NCBI GenBank assembly: GCA_001687465.1
Contig: LVLI01000948.1
Coordinates: 1 to 18,238, forward strand
Length of the DNA: 18,238 nucleotides
Reading direction: 5' to 3'
From: Halocafeteria seosinensis
Lineage: Eukaryota > Sar > Bigyra > Bicosoecida
In this document: one piece after another, positions 5,512-15,990 of the stretch
Position numbering within the stretch: position 1 is the stretch's first letter
Layout of the letters: each line of letters begins with the position of its first letter
Program-made: the position numbers and the translations under genes
The notes under the pieces: model-generated
Seen by the model: the letters and a program-made list of their open reading frames with translations, nothing else
The model's database searches: none
What the model was told of the DNA's origin: nothing

Positions 5512-8500
5512 ATGCAAAAAGACAATCAGAATGAGGTCATCGAGTTGGTGTCATCCTCTGAGGAAGAGGATGAAGTGGAAATATGCTCATCTACAGGGCC
5601 ATTGACAGATGTTGCAGGAAAGGATGGAATAACAAGTAGCGAGTCAAATGCTTGTATACAAGACGAAGTAAATCAGCTCCACGACCATGACGTACCACCT
5701 ACATCCACCGAGGAATCGAGTTGCACCTTTGACACTGCACAAGCAACGAAAACGACCGACCGAGTCTTCAATACAGGCAACGGAGAGGCAATAGATGATA
5801 CAACGCCTCGCTCAGAAATACGATCTGGAGGGAACTATGGAGAGACAACTCAAGCGACAAGCACCGGCATCGCAAACACCAATGGCGCAGCGAAGCGAAA
5901 TCGTCTCAAAGATGCCCCTATGGCCGAAGGAGAGAAAGGAAATGAGAGGGCGGTCGCTGGGACTGATAAATCTCCCCAGCGTAAGCGTACGAGAAAGGGA
6001 GGATTCTTGAGATCTGCAAAGCAAGAAGACCTGGCTGATGCTAAGTCGTTGCAACTTTCAACAAATGTTTGGAACCGGGACAGCTGGCTGTCTGACAGTG
6101 AAAGCACAAGTTCTTCAGAGGAAGGTGAACTTTTTGATACACTTTCAGCAACGACTTCAGGGATGATTATCTCCGACCACGTGAAATCCAGCTCATCAAC
6201 TAGTAGGGGCTTGCAAATAACTCCTACTGCCAACATGACGACAACAACAAGCGACAGTGACACTTCCTCCAAAGGAAGTAGGGGTCCCCTAAATCCAAGA
6301 ACCACCAAAAATGTCCCTAAAGATAAGCTTGATCCGTCACTTGAACAAGTTCTGAAGCCATATTTGATTTCTCGTGGCGAAACTGCACTGAAAACGTCGG
6401 TACTTCCTTTTATTAATAGAGCCCTCAGCATGCCTGTCCCGTGGATTTTAGACCCTCAGTTCAAAGTGTGCTCCTCAACAGACTATGGCATATTCAATTT
6501 TTTGATGCACTCTATACAGACATTCGACCGCCTTCCTAGAAAAAGGGAGCACTTTTTAACCGCTGAAGAGTACATTGCTCATCATATTTTGCTACTTCTG
6601 GAAGAAGTTCGAGCGCAATTTTGTACAGGTATAGAATGGTGGCAGAGGAAACTCAAGTGCTCCTCCTTGGACTCAAACAAGTTGAGCATTTTGTCAGAAG
6701 TCGATATGGACAAATGCTCTTATGGAGAAGTGAAGGACGTCAGCTTCTCCAATGGTGGCTTTAAGACAGCAACGCTATTGCTCGACGACCGAGCCGCTTA
6801 TGATCGCGCCGTGCAATCCTCCGTACTTGATCAGAATGACATTGTTCTGGCGTTTTCAACTACGTCGGTTGAATACCACTCATTTCTTGCATTGGTGCAA
6901 CTACCGCAAACCACAGACGAATCGCCATTCTCTAAGAGCATACATCGGAGTAGCGAGGACAACCTACCGAGACTCGTCGTATCACCGTTTTCTGACGTTC
7001 CCAAGTATTCCCGATCTGACTGCGAACAATGGGTTCGTCAAGCTAGCCAGGCCATCAGCAAAATTCAGCAAGGTCAGTTCTATTATGTTTTGAAACTCGG
7101 GAACCTGGTTACACCATTAAGGGAGTACAACGCCATTCGTATTGCACCGAGAACTATGTTTTATCCCTTGCTTACTTGCAACCAACGCATGGTCAAATGT
7201 GAACTCAGCACAACCACATCGAGACGTACGTATGGACAAATTCTAGCATATAACTAGATGAAGTAGGTTCCGACCACCCCCCTTTGCATTCCCTTTTACA
7301 GGCAACCAAAGGTTTTACTTACCGTTGGAGCTCTCGAAACCGGCCAATTTGCCGTATGCACTTTATGATCGGCTCAAGAGGAGTTTTAATAGCTCCCAAT
7401 TGGCCGCTGTGCTGTATAGTATACGCCAGTCTGTTAAGGTGTACCCTCAGGATAGGAGCAGTGCGTCTACGAGAGGGACCGCTATTGTTGCAGGGGCAAC
7501 ATTGGCAGCTAATAGAGGTAGGCCACGGGAACAGATACAAGATGTCGGTTCTACCGATTGGGGGACTCACGGCGTTTCAGAGAAGCCACCCAACAGCGCC
7601 TTCAATCTGATCAAAAACCAAGGGGTAGATGTTGTACTAATTGAAGGCCCACCCGGTACTGGAAAAACTTCGACTATAATGGGAATCATATCCGCGATTT
7701 TGGCGTGCAAAAGTACAACGAGTGCTCGATCTACAGCTTTTACGTTGGATTCTGGGAGTAAAATGGGTATGAGTAGAGGCTCTTGTAATGCTGGCGTTAT
7801 CGTTGGTGAGAAGGAGCATCATAGGAACGCCTCTTCGTTCAAAATCCAAAATGGGAGTATTCCTGGTACTTTCAAATCTGTACCAAAGAAGCCAGCTTCG
7901 AATCGACCTGCAACATCAAATATCAAGACGGTACGTACTAGCAGCTCAAGTGACTCTTCTTCCAGCAGTGGCACGACGAACGTTAATCGGATCGAAGGAA
8001 GTTCAACGGAAGCGGTATCTTCTTTGCAACGTGTGTTGGTTTGCTCTCCTTCCAACACTGCTGTGGATGAAATAGTTCGTCGGCTTAGAATCCAATCGCC
8101 GACTGGTTCAGACGGAAGGTTCAGACCTCTTTGGAGCTCTACCGGTGATCGTTATCAGCCACGTATAGTGCGAGTGGGACCGACAAATGTCATCGACTCT
8201 ACGGTCCAGGACCTTTCCCTCGATAATCAGGTAGAGGCATCGGTCAAATCCCAAGCGTATGAAATATTGTCTCCGCAGGAATTCCAGTCTCACCATGATG
8301 AGCTTCAAAATATTGAAAGGGAGTTGCAAAAATTTCCCCCGAAAGAAATCGGAATCGACAACCAGCAAATGGAGGAAGAACGAGCTAAGCTTGAAGACAG
8401 AAAGAAAATACTGGGGAACCAACTCAAAACTTCGAAAGCAGGCATAGCCCAGAAGAAAGAGCATAGGAATCGTTCGCGGCAGAGAATACTGGAGGAGGCC

Positions 8501-9580
8501 CACATTATCGCCACAACCCTCGCTTGCTCTAATTCCCACGACATCCAATCGCTGGGAGGAAGGGGCTTTGATGCCGTCATAGTAGATGAATCATGCCAGT
8601 CTGTGGAACCGACGTCACTTATTCCTTTCGCATTTTTCTGCCGGAAAATTATTTTGATTGGTGACCCTCAGCAGCTACCTCCCACTACACTTTCTCGGTA
8701 TTCGACCGAAACGGGATACAATCGGAGCTTGTTCGAACGGCTGTCAGCTTCTGGAGTACCAATTTGCATGTTGACAGAGCAGTATAGGATGATACCATCG
8801 TTGAGATCATTCCCCAGCAAGCACTTCTACGGTAACGCTTTGACTGATTCACGAACTGTGCTTGACCGGAAGCAAATGCCTTTTCACCGGGATCCCTGCT
8901 TTAATGGGCTTATCTGGTTGGATATAAATCCTAATCAGTCTTTCATGAAGAAACTTCCGCAACGGTTACGCAACTCCTTGTGTATAGTGGATAACTCCTC
9001 GTTTGCTAACCCCTTGGAAGCTGAGATTGTTGTTGCCTTATATGAGCATCTGCTTCGCGCGTCCTTTCGAAAGGATGAACCCAAAGAAAATAGGATTGAT
9101 ATGCGTGGGCGTGTAGGTGTTATCACTCCTTACCGTGGGCAAATTCGGATGATAACTAGAACCCTCGATAGAGTAATGGGCCCAGACGTCGCAAGTGGCG
9201 TTAGTGTAAACACGGTTGATGGGTTCCAGGGTCAAGAAAAGGACGTAATTATAATTTCTTGCGTTCGTAGCACCCGAAAGCGAAGATCAAATTTCTATTC
9301 TGACACTGACGATACTGACACGGACTATCGAAATGGAATTGGTTTCCTTAAGGATGCTCGTCGCATGAATGTCGCTTTGACACGAGGCAGACACACCGTT
9401 GTTATTGTGGGGGATGCGTCTTGCTTGTCAAAATACTCTCCAGACTGGCAGGCGTTAGTCACCCATTGTAAAAAGCAGGGTTCATTCTTGCCTACACTGC
9501 CAGACAACGGAAGCTGTTGCGCGGGCTTGCAAGCACTCTTAAAGGAAAGAAGATACCAGGTGGCGGCTTCCGTATTCTAG
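5512..9580 (+). CDS. SEN1: Sen1/senataxin-like superfamily 1B helicase
   Basis: Exons 5512-7225 and 7302-9580 flank a 76-bp intron (GTACGT...TTACAG, phase 1) and give 1330 residues. Sen1/senataxin helicases unwind RNA:DNA hybrids and act in transcription termination and R-loop removal in the nucleus. Visible motifs: Walker A GPPGTGKT (687-694), Ia VLVCSPSNTAVDE (about 817), II VDESC (about 1000), III GDPQQLPPT (about 1025), IV QYRM (about 1063), V TPYRGQ and GFQGQEKDV (about 1180 and 1211), VI RRMNVALTRGR (about 1262). Residues 275-560 look like the stalk and 1B barrel that precede motif I. The first 270 or so residues are acidic and Ser-rich, with a probable SUMO-interacting motif (VIELVSSSEEEDE, 9-21) and a basic stretch SPQRKRTRKGG that could be a nuclear signal. 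A Ser-rich insert of about 105 residues separates motifs I and Ia. The reading frames on either side of the intron are one gene: the splice restores continuity. Downstream it converges on the NBR1-like gene with 112 bp between stops. Confidence 0.93.
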
Positions 9581-9692
9581 CGATAGCAAATAGGATAGTA
9601 TTCGTGGGCCAAGATCAGCACAATAGTATATTTCTTTTACGGCCTACCGAGGTAGTTGTTCTTCTGCTTGTCACCAACCAGTTTTCACTCTA
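9581..9692. other. Short convergent intergenic region
   Basis: Only 112 bp separate the TAG of the SEN1-like gene from the TAA of the NBR1-like gene on the opposite strand. Both 3' ends and polyadenylation sites must lie here or overlap the neighbouring gene. No terminator-like structure is obvious. Confidence 0.6.
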
Positions 9693-11759
9693 TTAGCACA
9701 TGAGCCTATGAAGCATCTCTTCCGCGTTCGCCCGATTGCCTCCGCAGGACTCCAAAATACTCTCAATCGTATCCAGCTCTATACCATCAAATTGTTCTCG
9801 CAGCTCACGGGCAATCTGTTGCTGGTCAGACTGAGTTGTATGACCACTAAACACATTATGAGCATTCGTATTATTCGTATTGATCCTAATTGACAGTTCC
9901 CCGAGGGACATTCCATTTGCTAGTGTGACCTTATAGCAGATATGGTAGGAGCCTCCCGGAGTTCCAGGCGCACGGAGTAGCAGCAATGCATCATAACTCT
10001 GCCAAGGATTCAACTGGGGCAGTACACAGCAATAGTTGTCTTGATCCGCTAACTCTTCTCCCGAGAGACGTTGGATGTAGATTTCCTGGGCTTCCTGCAA
10101 CGGCGTATTGCTTGAATTCGTGATGGTAAAATGATAACGAAATTGCTCTCCTGGATTTAGCGTAAGAGGGGCAGAGGGTTGGTTCATAATTCGCAAACCG
10201 CATGAACTATGTTCCCTTGCTGCTGGGCCCGATACGTGCAGCTGCAAGTTGCCAACATGTGTGTGACTTCCAGCCCAAACTTCGTAGATAGAAGTACCAT
10301 ACTGCGAGGAATCCAATGTAACATCCACGCTGTACGTCTGTTCGGGCTTCAACGGAGGCATGTATGACGCAGGCGTCAAGCTATGAGTTAGAACCTGGGG
10401 CCCCTCCCGATGGACCAATGAAAGAGGAATATACTCCGATGTGGCACTCTGACTTTTGTTTATCACGGTAACTCTGGCACTTGCTCTACTCCGATCTGAA
10501 GCAGTAATGGTGTGATTTGACTGATGGAGCGCCAAATTTAGCAATTTGCGCGAAGATGTGGTCTCAGCCGTGCGTAATCGCATGACAAAGAATTTGGTCA
10601 AACCCCGCGAAACGTTACCAAGAATAATCGAAGAATGCTCTTTAGAAGCAGCCTCGACGGCATCAATCGCCTGCACCAAACGTGGTAACAATATACCATC
10701 CTGTCTACAAATACGAGAATCGGCATTCAATAATCTCATGTACAGTTCCGTCACAGGAACGTTCACATCCGGCGATGCCTTATCATGAATACTCTTACGC
10801 AGTTTGCAAAAAAATTGTTCCAATGTCTGGAATTCTTGCATCTGCTCCACGCTATTCATCCATCGCTCCACGCACGCCATTTGATCGGTTAGAAGGTTCT
10901 CTACATTGACGAGGATATGGGAGAAGCATTGCAGGATGCGCTGTCGGCCATACAGCTTTGACACAAAGCTTTCCAACTCGTTTTCGTCAACGAAATTGAG
11001 CAGATCAAAAAGCTCTAAAGCACGACTTGCAGCACCAAAGGCATCTCTTTGGGCGCCCTCGTTTCCATGGACTTGCAGCTGTCGAATTGTCGGTGACGTG
11101 TACTCTGCTGGATAAGTGAAACGTTGGCTTGTGGGTAAAGCAGAGGGAGATTCAACAGCACTCTGTTGTGTTGCCGCAGCACTAGGTTGCCGTTCTGGAA
11201 GCATTTGTTTACCCGTTTCGGCAATTTCCGGTTTTTGCTGTTCTTGAGTTTTTATATGCTGCGACGCATCTTTGTTAGGACGTGCGTCACCACTCTTAGC
11301 CTTCGCATGTTCCTTTCTCCCGTTCTTTTTATGATCCTTCTTTCCGTTCTTTCCAGCCTTGTTACTTTCCTTTATCGCATTCTGATCAATGCACACGTTT
11401 AAGCGAAGACGTTTCCCGCCGAGGGCTCTTATATATGACAGAGCAGCTGTGAGATCCTCCAACTCTTTGCAGCAGATTTCGTCCCCATCTTCATCCTTGT
11501 ACGTAAAATATATTGCTTTCCGAAAAGGCGCTTTCTTGCCAAATTTGGCCGGAAGTACGTCTAATGCATGTACGGCCATGTCGACAATTTCACTGAAGGA
11601 GGAAATTTCTTCTGGTACTTCTCGGAGGCGAATGTCTCCATCATACACAAATTTTATGCATATATCCCTTCCACCGAAGGCGTCACCATAAAAGCTATTT
11701 GAACGGGAGTGGGGAGATGATCCACGCCTGGCCTCCTCTTCCGTGTTTTCGGCGGCCAT
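9693..11759 (-). CDS. NBR1-like protein: PB1 domain, Ig-like/FW-like region, C-terminal UBA/CUE-like domain
   Basis: A single exon encodes 688 residues. Residues 32-123 form a PB1 domain with the conserved basic residue K36 in strand 1 (CIKFVYDG) and an acidic OPCA motif (YKDEDGDE, 87-94, with E101-D102). It can therefore in principle bind in both directions and polymerise. A Lys-rich, then Gln/Ser-rich linker follows (130-225), then a helical segment (about 235-410). Two beta-rich Ig-like segments span about 420-625. The second ends PQLNPWQSYDALLLLRAPGT and PGGSYHICYK, like the second half of the NBR1 FW domain, but the tryptophans that name FW are mostly absent. Residues 647-688 are a UBA/CUE-like ubiquitin-binding fold (LREQFDGIE...GGNRANAEEMLHRL). 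This order matches NBR1-type selective autophagy receptors, without the ZZ zinc finger. No LIR is certain; DNYCCV is one weak candidate. A plain PB1 scaffold is the alternative. Confidence 0.7.
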   Translation of the reverse strand: MAAENTEEEARRGSSPHSRSNSFYGDAFGGRDICIKFVYDGDIRLREVPEEISSFSEIVDMAVHALDVLPAKFGKKAPFRKAIYFTYKDEDGDEICCKELEDLTAALSYIRALGGKRLRLNVCIDQNAIKESNKAGKNGKKDHKKNGRKEHAKAKSGDARPNKDASQHIKTQEQQKPEIAETGKQMLPERQPSAAATQQSAVESPSALPTSQRFTYPAEYTSPTIRQLQVHGNEGAQRDAFGAASRALELFDLLNFVDENELESFVSKLYGRQRILQCFSHILVNVENLLTDQMACVERWMNSVEQMQEFQTLEQFFCKLRKSIHDKASPDVNVPVTELYMRLLNADSRICRQDGILLPRLVQAIDAVEAASKEHSSIILGNVSRGLTKFFVMRLRTAETTSSRKLLNLALHQSNHTITASDRSRASARVTVINKSQSATSEYIPLSLVHREGPQVLTHSLTPASYMPPLKPEQTYSVDVTLDSSQYGTSIYEVWAGSHTHVGNLQLHVSGPAAREHSSCGLRIMNQPSAPLTLNPGEQFRYHFTITNSSNTPLQEAQEIYIQRLSGEELADQDNYCCVLPQLNPWQSYDALLLLRAPGTPGGSYHICYKVTLANGMSLGELSIRINTNNTNAHNVFSGHTTQSDQQQIARELREQFDGIELDTIESILESCGGNRANAEEMLHRLMC

Positions 11760-12368
11760 GATTCCCGAGCGTACACGACAAAAAAGGTTGTAAGGGAGCT
11801 GTAAGGGGACGCTGGGTTACTTCAACTTGCACTTTGGGAAAACGACACTCGTTCACCAGAAGCACAATACTCAAACTTTCGATTCTGCCACAGTGACAAG
11901 ACAAGGAACTAATGCAGAATACCAAAGGGGGATAGTGCTGGACTGATTCTTGCCAGTAATACACTCCAATATCGACAATGTCGTTCGCTCGAATCGCTTC
12001 CAGCAACAATTCACATCAGCACTTCAACCACTCGCACTTCACAAAACCACACGCCCAGCAGATGCGTCAATCATTTCGCACACCTTCAAAGCTTTTGTCT
12101 TCTGAATGGTCCTTCGTTTTGCACGAAATGTACCGAGAAGTTTGATTGATTTGGAAACAAGGTAGTAGTAGTAACCAGGTTATTCGTTGTGTTAACATCT
12201 CGCGAAGCACGTAGTCGAATATATCTGTGCCTCAATTGACGCTTTTCGACTATATCGTAGAGTCTGTCGTCCCCCTTGGATTTCCTTTTTGTAATTTTCC
12301 CTTCCAGGATTTTCGCCTTCTTGTGCCGTGTGTACATCGAATAAGTCTCCCAGGCAACAGAAGCAAGA
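11760..12368. promoter_or_regulatory. Divergent upstream region of the NBR1-like gene and RPN1
   Basis: These 609 bp separate the two opposed start codons and hold no convincing gene. Two minus-strand frames (11695-12009 and 12086-12337) are not protein-like. Visible sequence features are a short gta repeat near 12162 (ggtagtagtagtaacc) and a half-match to a TCTCGCGA core near 12198. I see no yeast-type proteasome element (GGTGGCAAA). The bidirectional promoter role is inferred from layout. If shared, it would couple a proteasome subunit with an autophagy-receptor-like gene. Confidence 0.4.
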
Positions 12369-15300
12369 ATGTCTAATTCAGGTCAAAACCCACAGAGACA
12401 GCGGGAAGAGGCAAGTATCCAGGTCCCGGCCAAAGGAGGAGGGCCAAAGGATCAAGGGCCTGAACCCCAATACCCAGACGAGAAGAGGGAAGAAGATGAA
12501 GAAGAGTTAGTGGATATGGTAGGTCATTACATTCATATTACGTACACGAGCGCTTGGATTAAGTAAACGAGTTTGGATCGACTTTCCCATATGTTGCAGA
12601 CCGAAGAAGATAGACGGCTCAAAGAGAGTTTGGAAGAGGCTCTCGAGGATCTGAAGAACGAAGATACAAACAAGCAAGATCAAGCATTAGAGCTTATGCG
12701 TACAGAAATCCAACAGAGCACAAGTAGTATGACTGGTGTTCCACGCCCATTGAAGTTCCTGCTTCCCCATTATGAGGAGTTGAAGGACCAATACAAGGTA
12801 TGATGCGAATGTAGAAGAGATGGCCGCGATGGGATTCACATGTGTATACTGGTCTCCGTGCATCACAGAAATTGAACAACCAAGCATTAAAGAAAAAGCT
12901 GGCCGATATAATATCAGTCGTAGCTACAGTTGCCGACAGGGAAAACCGGGACTGTCTTCAATTCAGGTATGCACTGTCCATTTGGGGGCAACGGGCCTAC
13001 TCACTCACTTCCTGTTTTCGTCCTTACCCTCCAGATTGTTAGGTGACAAGGTAGAAAATATTGGACAGTGGGGTCATGAATACTTGAAACACCTAGCTGC
13101 TCAAATTGGAGAGGAATATGATGAACGGCTGCAAGAGGATCAATCTAAGAATGTCAATGATCTACTGCAGCTCGTACATGAAATTGTCCCCTACAACATG
13201 CAGCATAATGCCGAAGCAGAGGCGATTGACTTACTTCTTGAAACGGGGGAACTTAAAACCCTCTTAAAATCCAACTTAGTTGATGAACACAACCGTGAGC
13301 GTGTTTCCCTTTATTTGCTTCGGTGTGGAGAGTATTTATCCAATTCGGAAGACACCAGTGAAGCATTTGAAGTGGCATTTGAAATATTCATGCAACAAAA
13401 GCAGTATGCCAATGCGTTGCGTGTGGTGCTGAGATTGTCGGTTGCTTCGGGTTCTTTCGATACTCAAAAGACCAAGGATTTGGTAACGCGAGTATACAAT
13501 TCTTGTCAGGATAAGCATATTCGCCAGCAGATGTCCTTGATGCTAGCGAAACACCATTTCAAATTCGAAACTGGCGATGAAGTGGAAGATTCTTTGAACC
13601 GAAACGAACGCTTAAAGCAGTACTTTGACTCTCTTTCGCGAGAGTTAGACACCGTGGCACCAAAGACCCCCGAGGACATCTACAAGTCGCACTTGTCCGA
13701 AACCGCTTCACTAGCCTTAAGAGATGAGGATGAAAGTGGAGCTCAGGTGGAATCTGCCAGGGGAAATCTCGCATCAAGTTTCGTCAATGGTTTTGTTAAC
13801 TGCTGCTACGGTACGGACACTCTGATGTCCCCAGATAACAGTGAATGGATAGCAAGGAACAAGGACGACTTCAAGCTCAGTGCCGCTGCGTCCCTGGGAT
13901 TATTACACATGTGGAATCCTGATGAGATATCCGCTCCCGACAAGTACCTTCAAGTCGACAATGACTATGTGCAGGCCGGTGCGCTGTTGTCCATCGGACT
14001 CATCTGTACTGGTATCGCACCTGAAGACGACCTAGCACTCTCACTCTTAGAGGAGTACGTTAGTTTCGATGGTAGTCCCAACACCTCTCAAACCCAACGA
14101 CGCACAGCAATTTTGGGCCTTGGATTAGCGTACGCTGGGAGCGGAAGAGATGATGTTGTTGATTTAATTTATCCTTACGTTCAGGAAATTAAGAACGACG
14201 TTAATATTGATACTGTGTGTATTGCTGGCCTTTCCGTTGGACTGGTACTGGTTGGATCTGCGAATGACGAAGCAGCTGCCGTTATTGCCGATAGATTAAT
14301 GGAATGTTCCGAGACAGAACTATCACAGCCCATGTGTCGACACCTTGTGCTTGGTCTCGCGCTGTTGTACCTTGGCCAAGGTGAAGCTGCGGAGGCTATG
14401 CAGGAAACTCTAGATGCGGTTCCAACTGTTATTTATGGGGAAGAAGCGGAAGCGGAAGAAACTACCGGTGACCACAACACGACAGACGGAGAACAGAACC
14501 AGAAGGAGAAATGCGTCGATAAACCGGCCTACAATTTAATAAGATTTGCCAAAGTTTTACTTACTGCGTGCGCTTACGCTGGGACGGGCGATGTGTTAAC
14601 TATTCAGAAATTGCTTCATATATGCGCTGAGCATCCCCAGGCTGAGGCTGAGTCGGCAGAAAAATCGGAACAAGAGAATGAGGAGTCTGAGGGGCAGCAG
14701 CAACAGCAACAGCAACAAAGCACCTCCCAACGAGGAGGGGGTATCGCAGGCCTTGGAGGTGCGGCCGCAGCGGCCGGCGCGGCTGGAAGTGGTGAGGCTC
14801 AGGAAGGTGAACAGGACGACAGGCACACAATAAAGCCAGCGTATCTTCATCAAAGTGCAGCCGTACTGGGTTTGGCACTAGTTAGTATGGGTGAACCTCT
14901 GAGTGTTGACATGATGGCCAGGATGGCCGATCATCTGCTGCAGTATGGTGATCCGTCTGTTAAACGGGCTGTCCCTTTGGCGTTGTCATTGTGTCACGTG
15001 TCCGATCCGGAATTTTCGTTGATCGATATATTGTCGAAACTAACTCACGACAACGATCCACATGTAGCACAAAATGCAATTCTGTCCATGGGAATATGTG
15101 GGGCGGGTACAAACAACAGTCGGATTGCCGGCTTACTGCGGCAGCTAGCCAGTTTTTACGCGAAAGACGCAAGCCCTCTTTTTATCACTAGAGTGGCCCA
15201 GGGTCTCCTTCATACAGGGAAAGGGCTTTTGACGATGAATCCGTTCCATAGCGACCGATTATTGATGAACAGATCTGCAGTGGCTGGACTACTTATAGTC

Positions 15301-15624
15301 GCTCTTTGCGGCATTGATTTACCTTCGACTTTGCATTCTCAATGGCATTGGCTGTTATATGCTCTGACTCCAGCGATATCGCCGCGAATGCTCATAACTG
15401 TCGACTCTGAGACGCTGAATCCTATCAACATTGAAGTTCGCGTCGGACAGGCGACCGAAACGGTGGGACAAGCTGGAAAGCCGAAGACTATCACAGGTTT
15501 TCAAACACATAAGACTCCGGTATTGTTGGGTGCAAATGAAAGGGCAGAGATAGTTGACACGGATACATACACTGCCTTAGCTCCAGTACTGGAGGGTGTT
15601 GTACTGGTCAAGAAAAGTGAGTGA
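12369..15624 (+). CDS. RPN1: 26S proteasome regulatory subunit Rpn1 (PSMD2)
   Basis: Four exons (12369-12518, 12600-12797, 12869-12966, 13035-15624) with introns of 81, 71 and 68 bp give 1011 residues. Rpn1 is the large scaffold of the 19S base that docks ubiquitin-like shuttle proteins and the deubiquitinase Ubp6/USP14. Family signatures include TEIQQSTSSMTGVPRPLKFL near the start and GQWGHEYLKHLAAQIGEEYD after the third intron. Proteasome/cyclosome repeats run through the middle (GALLSIGLICTG, TAILGLGLAYAGSG, VCIAGLSVGLVLVGSA, HLVLGLALLYLGQG, QSAAVLGLALVSMG, NAILSMGICGAGTNN). The near-invariant C-terminal block is GQAGKPKTITGFQTHKTPVL with VLEGVVLVKK. An acidic, poly-Gln and Gly/Ala low-complexity insert lies at about residues 680-745 inside the repeat region. 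The long open frame also starts at 12820, but its first part is translated intron; exons 1-3 restore the conserved N-terminus. Yeast and human proteins are about 990 and 910 residues, so this one is slightly long because of the insert. Confidence 0.96.
14625..14822 (+). repeat. Low-complexity CAG/CAA and Gly/Ala-coding tract in RPN1
   Basis: Within exon 4, a Glu/Ser stretch (AEAESAEKSEQENEESEG) is followed by eight consecutive Gln codons (mixed CAG and CAA, about 14695-14718). A GGGIAGLGGAAAAAGAAGSG run and an acidic end follow. The frame stays open and the next proteasome repeat (QSAAVLGLALVSMG) resumes intact. It is therefore a tolerated loop expansion rather than a lesion. Mixed codons suggest it is not freshly expanded by slippage. 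Confidence 0.8.
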
Positions 15625-15990
15625 GCAGTGATAGCCTCGGAAGAATACACCACATCAAAACAACCACTTGACCAGTGCCTTGTAAGAATGTACCTTTTAG
15701 CTTCAATCGAATCGAATTCTCTTTCAATGATCTACATGATATTTGTTCTTGTTCAGGAAACTGGAGTAGCTACTAGGCTAGGGGGTAGTACTAGCGGCTA
15801 CTAACTAGCCGCCAGTAGCTGGTCCAGGCTGTACATTCAAAGGACCACCGGCGCTGCAGCGGGGGTCGCCAGTTCTGCACCCATCGCTTGAGTTGTTCCA
15901 ATCCCGTTTCTTTAGTTATAGAACTCAGACAAAAGCATATCCAAATATCGTTATTACCGGGATATCCACTTTCGCTTTCATCCCCTCACG
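15625..15990. other. Intergenic region between RPN1 and the coiled-coil gene
   Basis: These 366 bp contain the RPN1 3' region, a strong imperfect hairpin (15761-15827) and a GC-rich patch with the 10-bp palindrome cgctgcagcg at 15852-15861. They presumably also contain the promoter and leader of the next gene. Small frames near 15888-16094 overlap the next gene in other phases and do not look coding. Confidence 0.5.
15761..15827. repeat. 67-bp imperfect inverted repeat (hairpin)
   Basis: Nested complementary arms can be paired by eye: ctgga (15761-15765) with tccag (15823-15827), agctact (15768-15774) with agtagct (15814-15820), ggctag (15776-15781) with ctagcc (15805-15810), and tagta (15786-15790) with tacta (15799-15803) around an 8-nt loop. 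The bulges are small. It lies about 140 bp downstream of the RPN1 stop and 160 bp upstream of the next start. It could be a 3'-end or transcript structure, a cruciform, or a tiny inverted-repeat transposon; no target duplication is evident. Confidence 0.7.

Noticed and set aside
5850-6431. Minus-strand frame of 193 codons
   Set aside because: It is the shadow of the Ser-rich helicase N-terminus; it has skewed Ser/Val/Leu composition and no recognisable motif.
7325-9580. Two separate genes at 5512-7257 and 7325-9580
   Set aside because: A canonical 76-bp intron (7226-7301) joins them in phase, and helicase proteins of this family need both the stalk/barrel region and the motor.
11695-12009. 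Minus-strand 104-codon frame upstream of the NBR1-like gene
   Set aside because: It overlaps the NBR1-like start in another phase and lies in the promoter region. Composition is not protein-like.
12820-13034. RPN1 start at 12820
   Set aside because: The first codons of that frame are translated intron 2, out-of-frame exon 3 and intron 3. The three upstream exons restore the conserved Rpn1 N-terminus.
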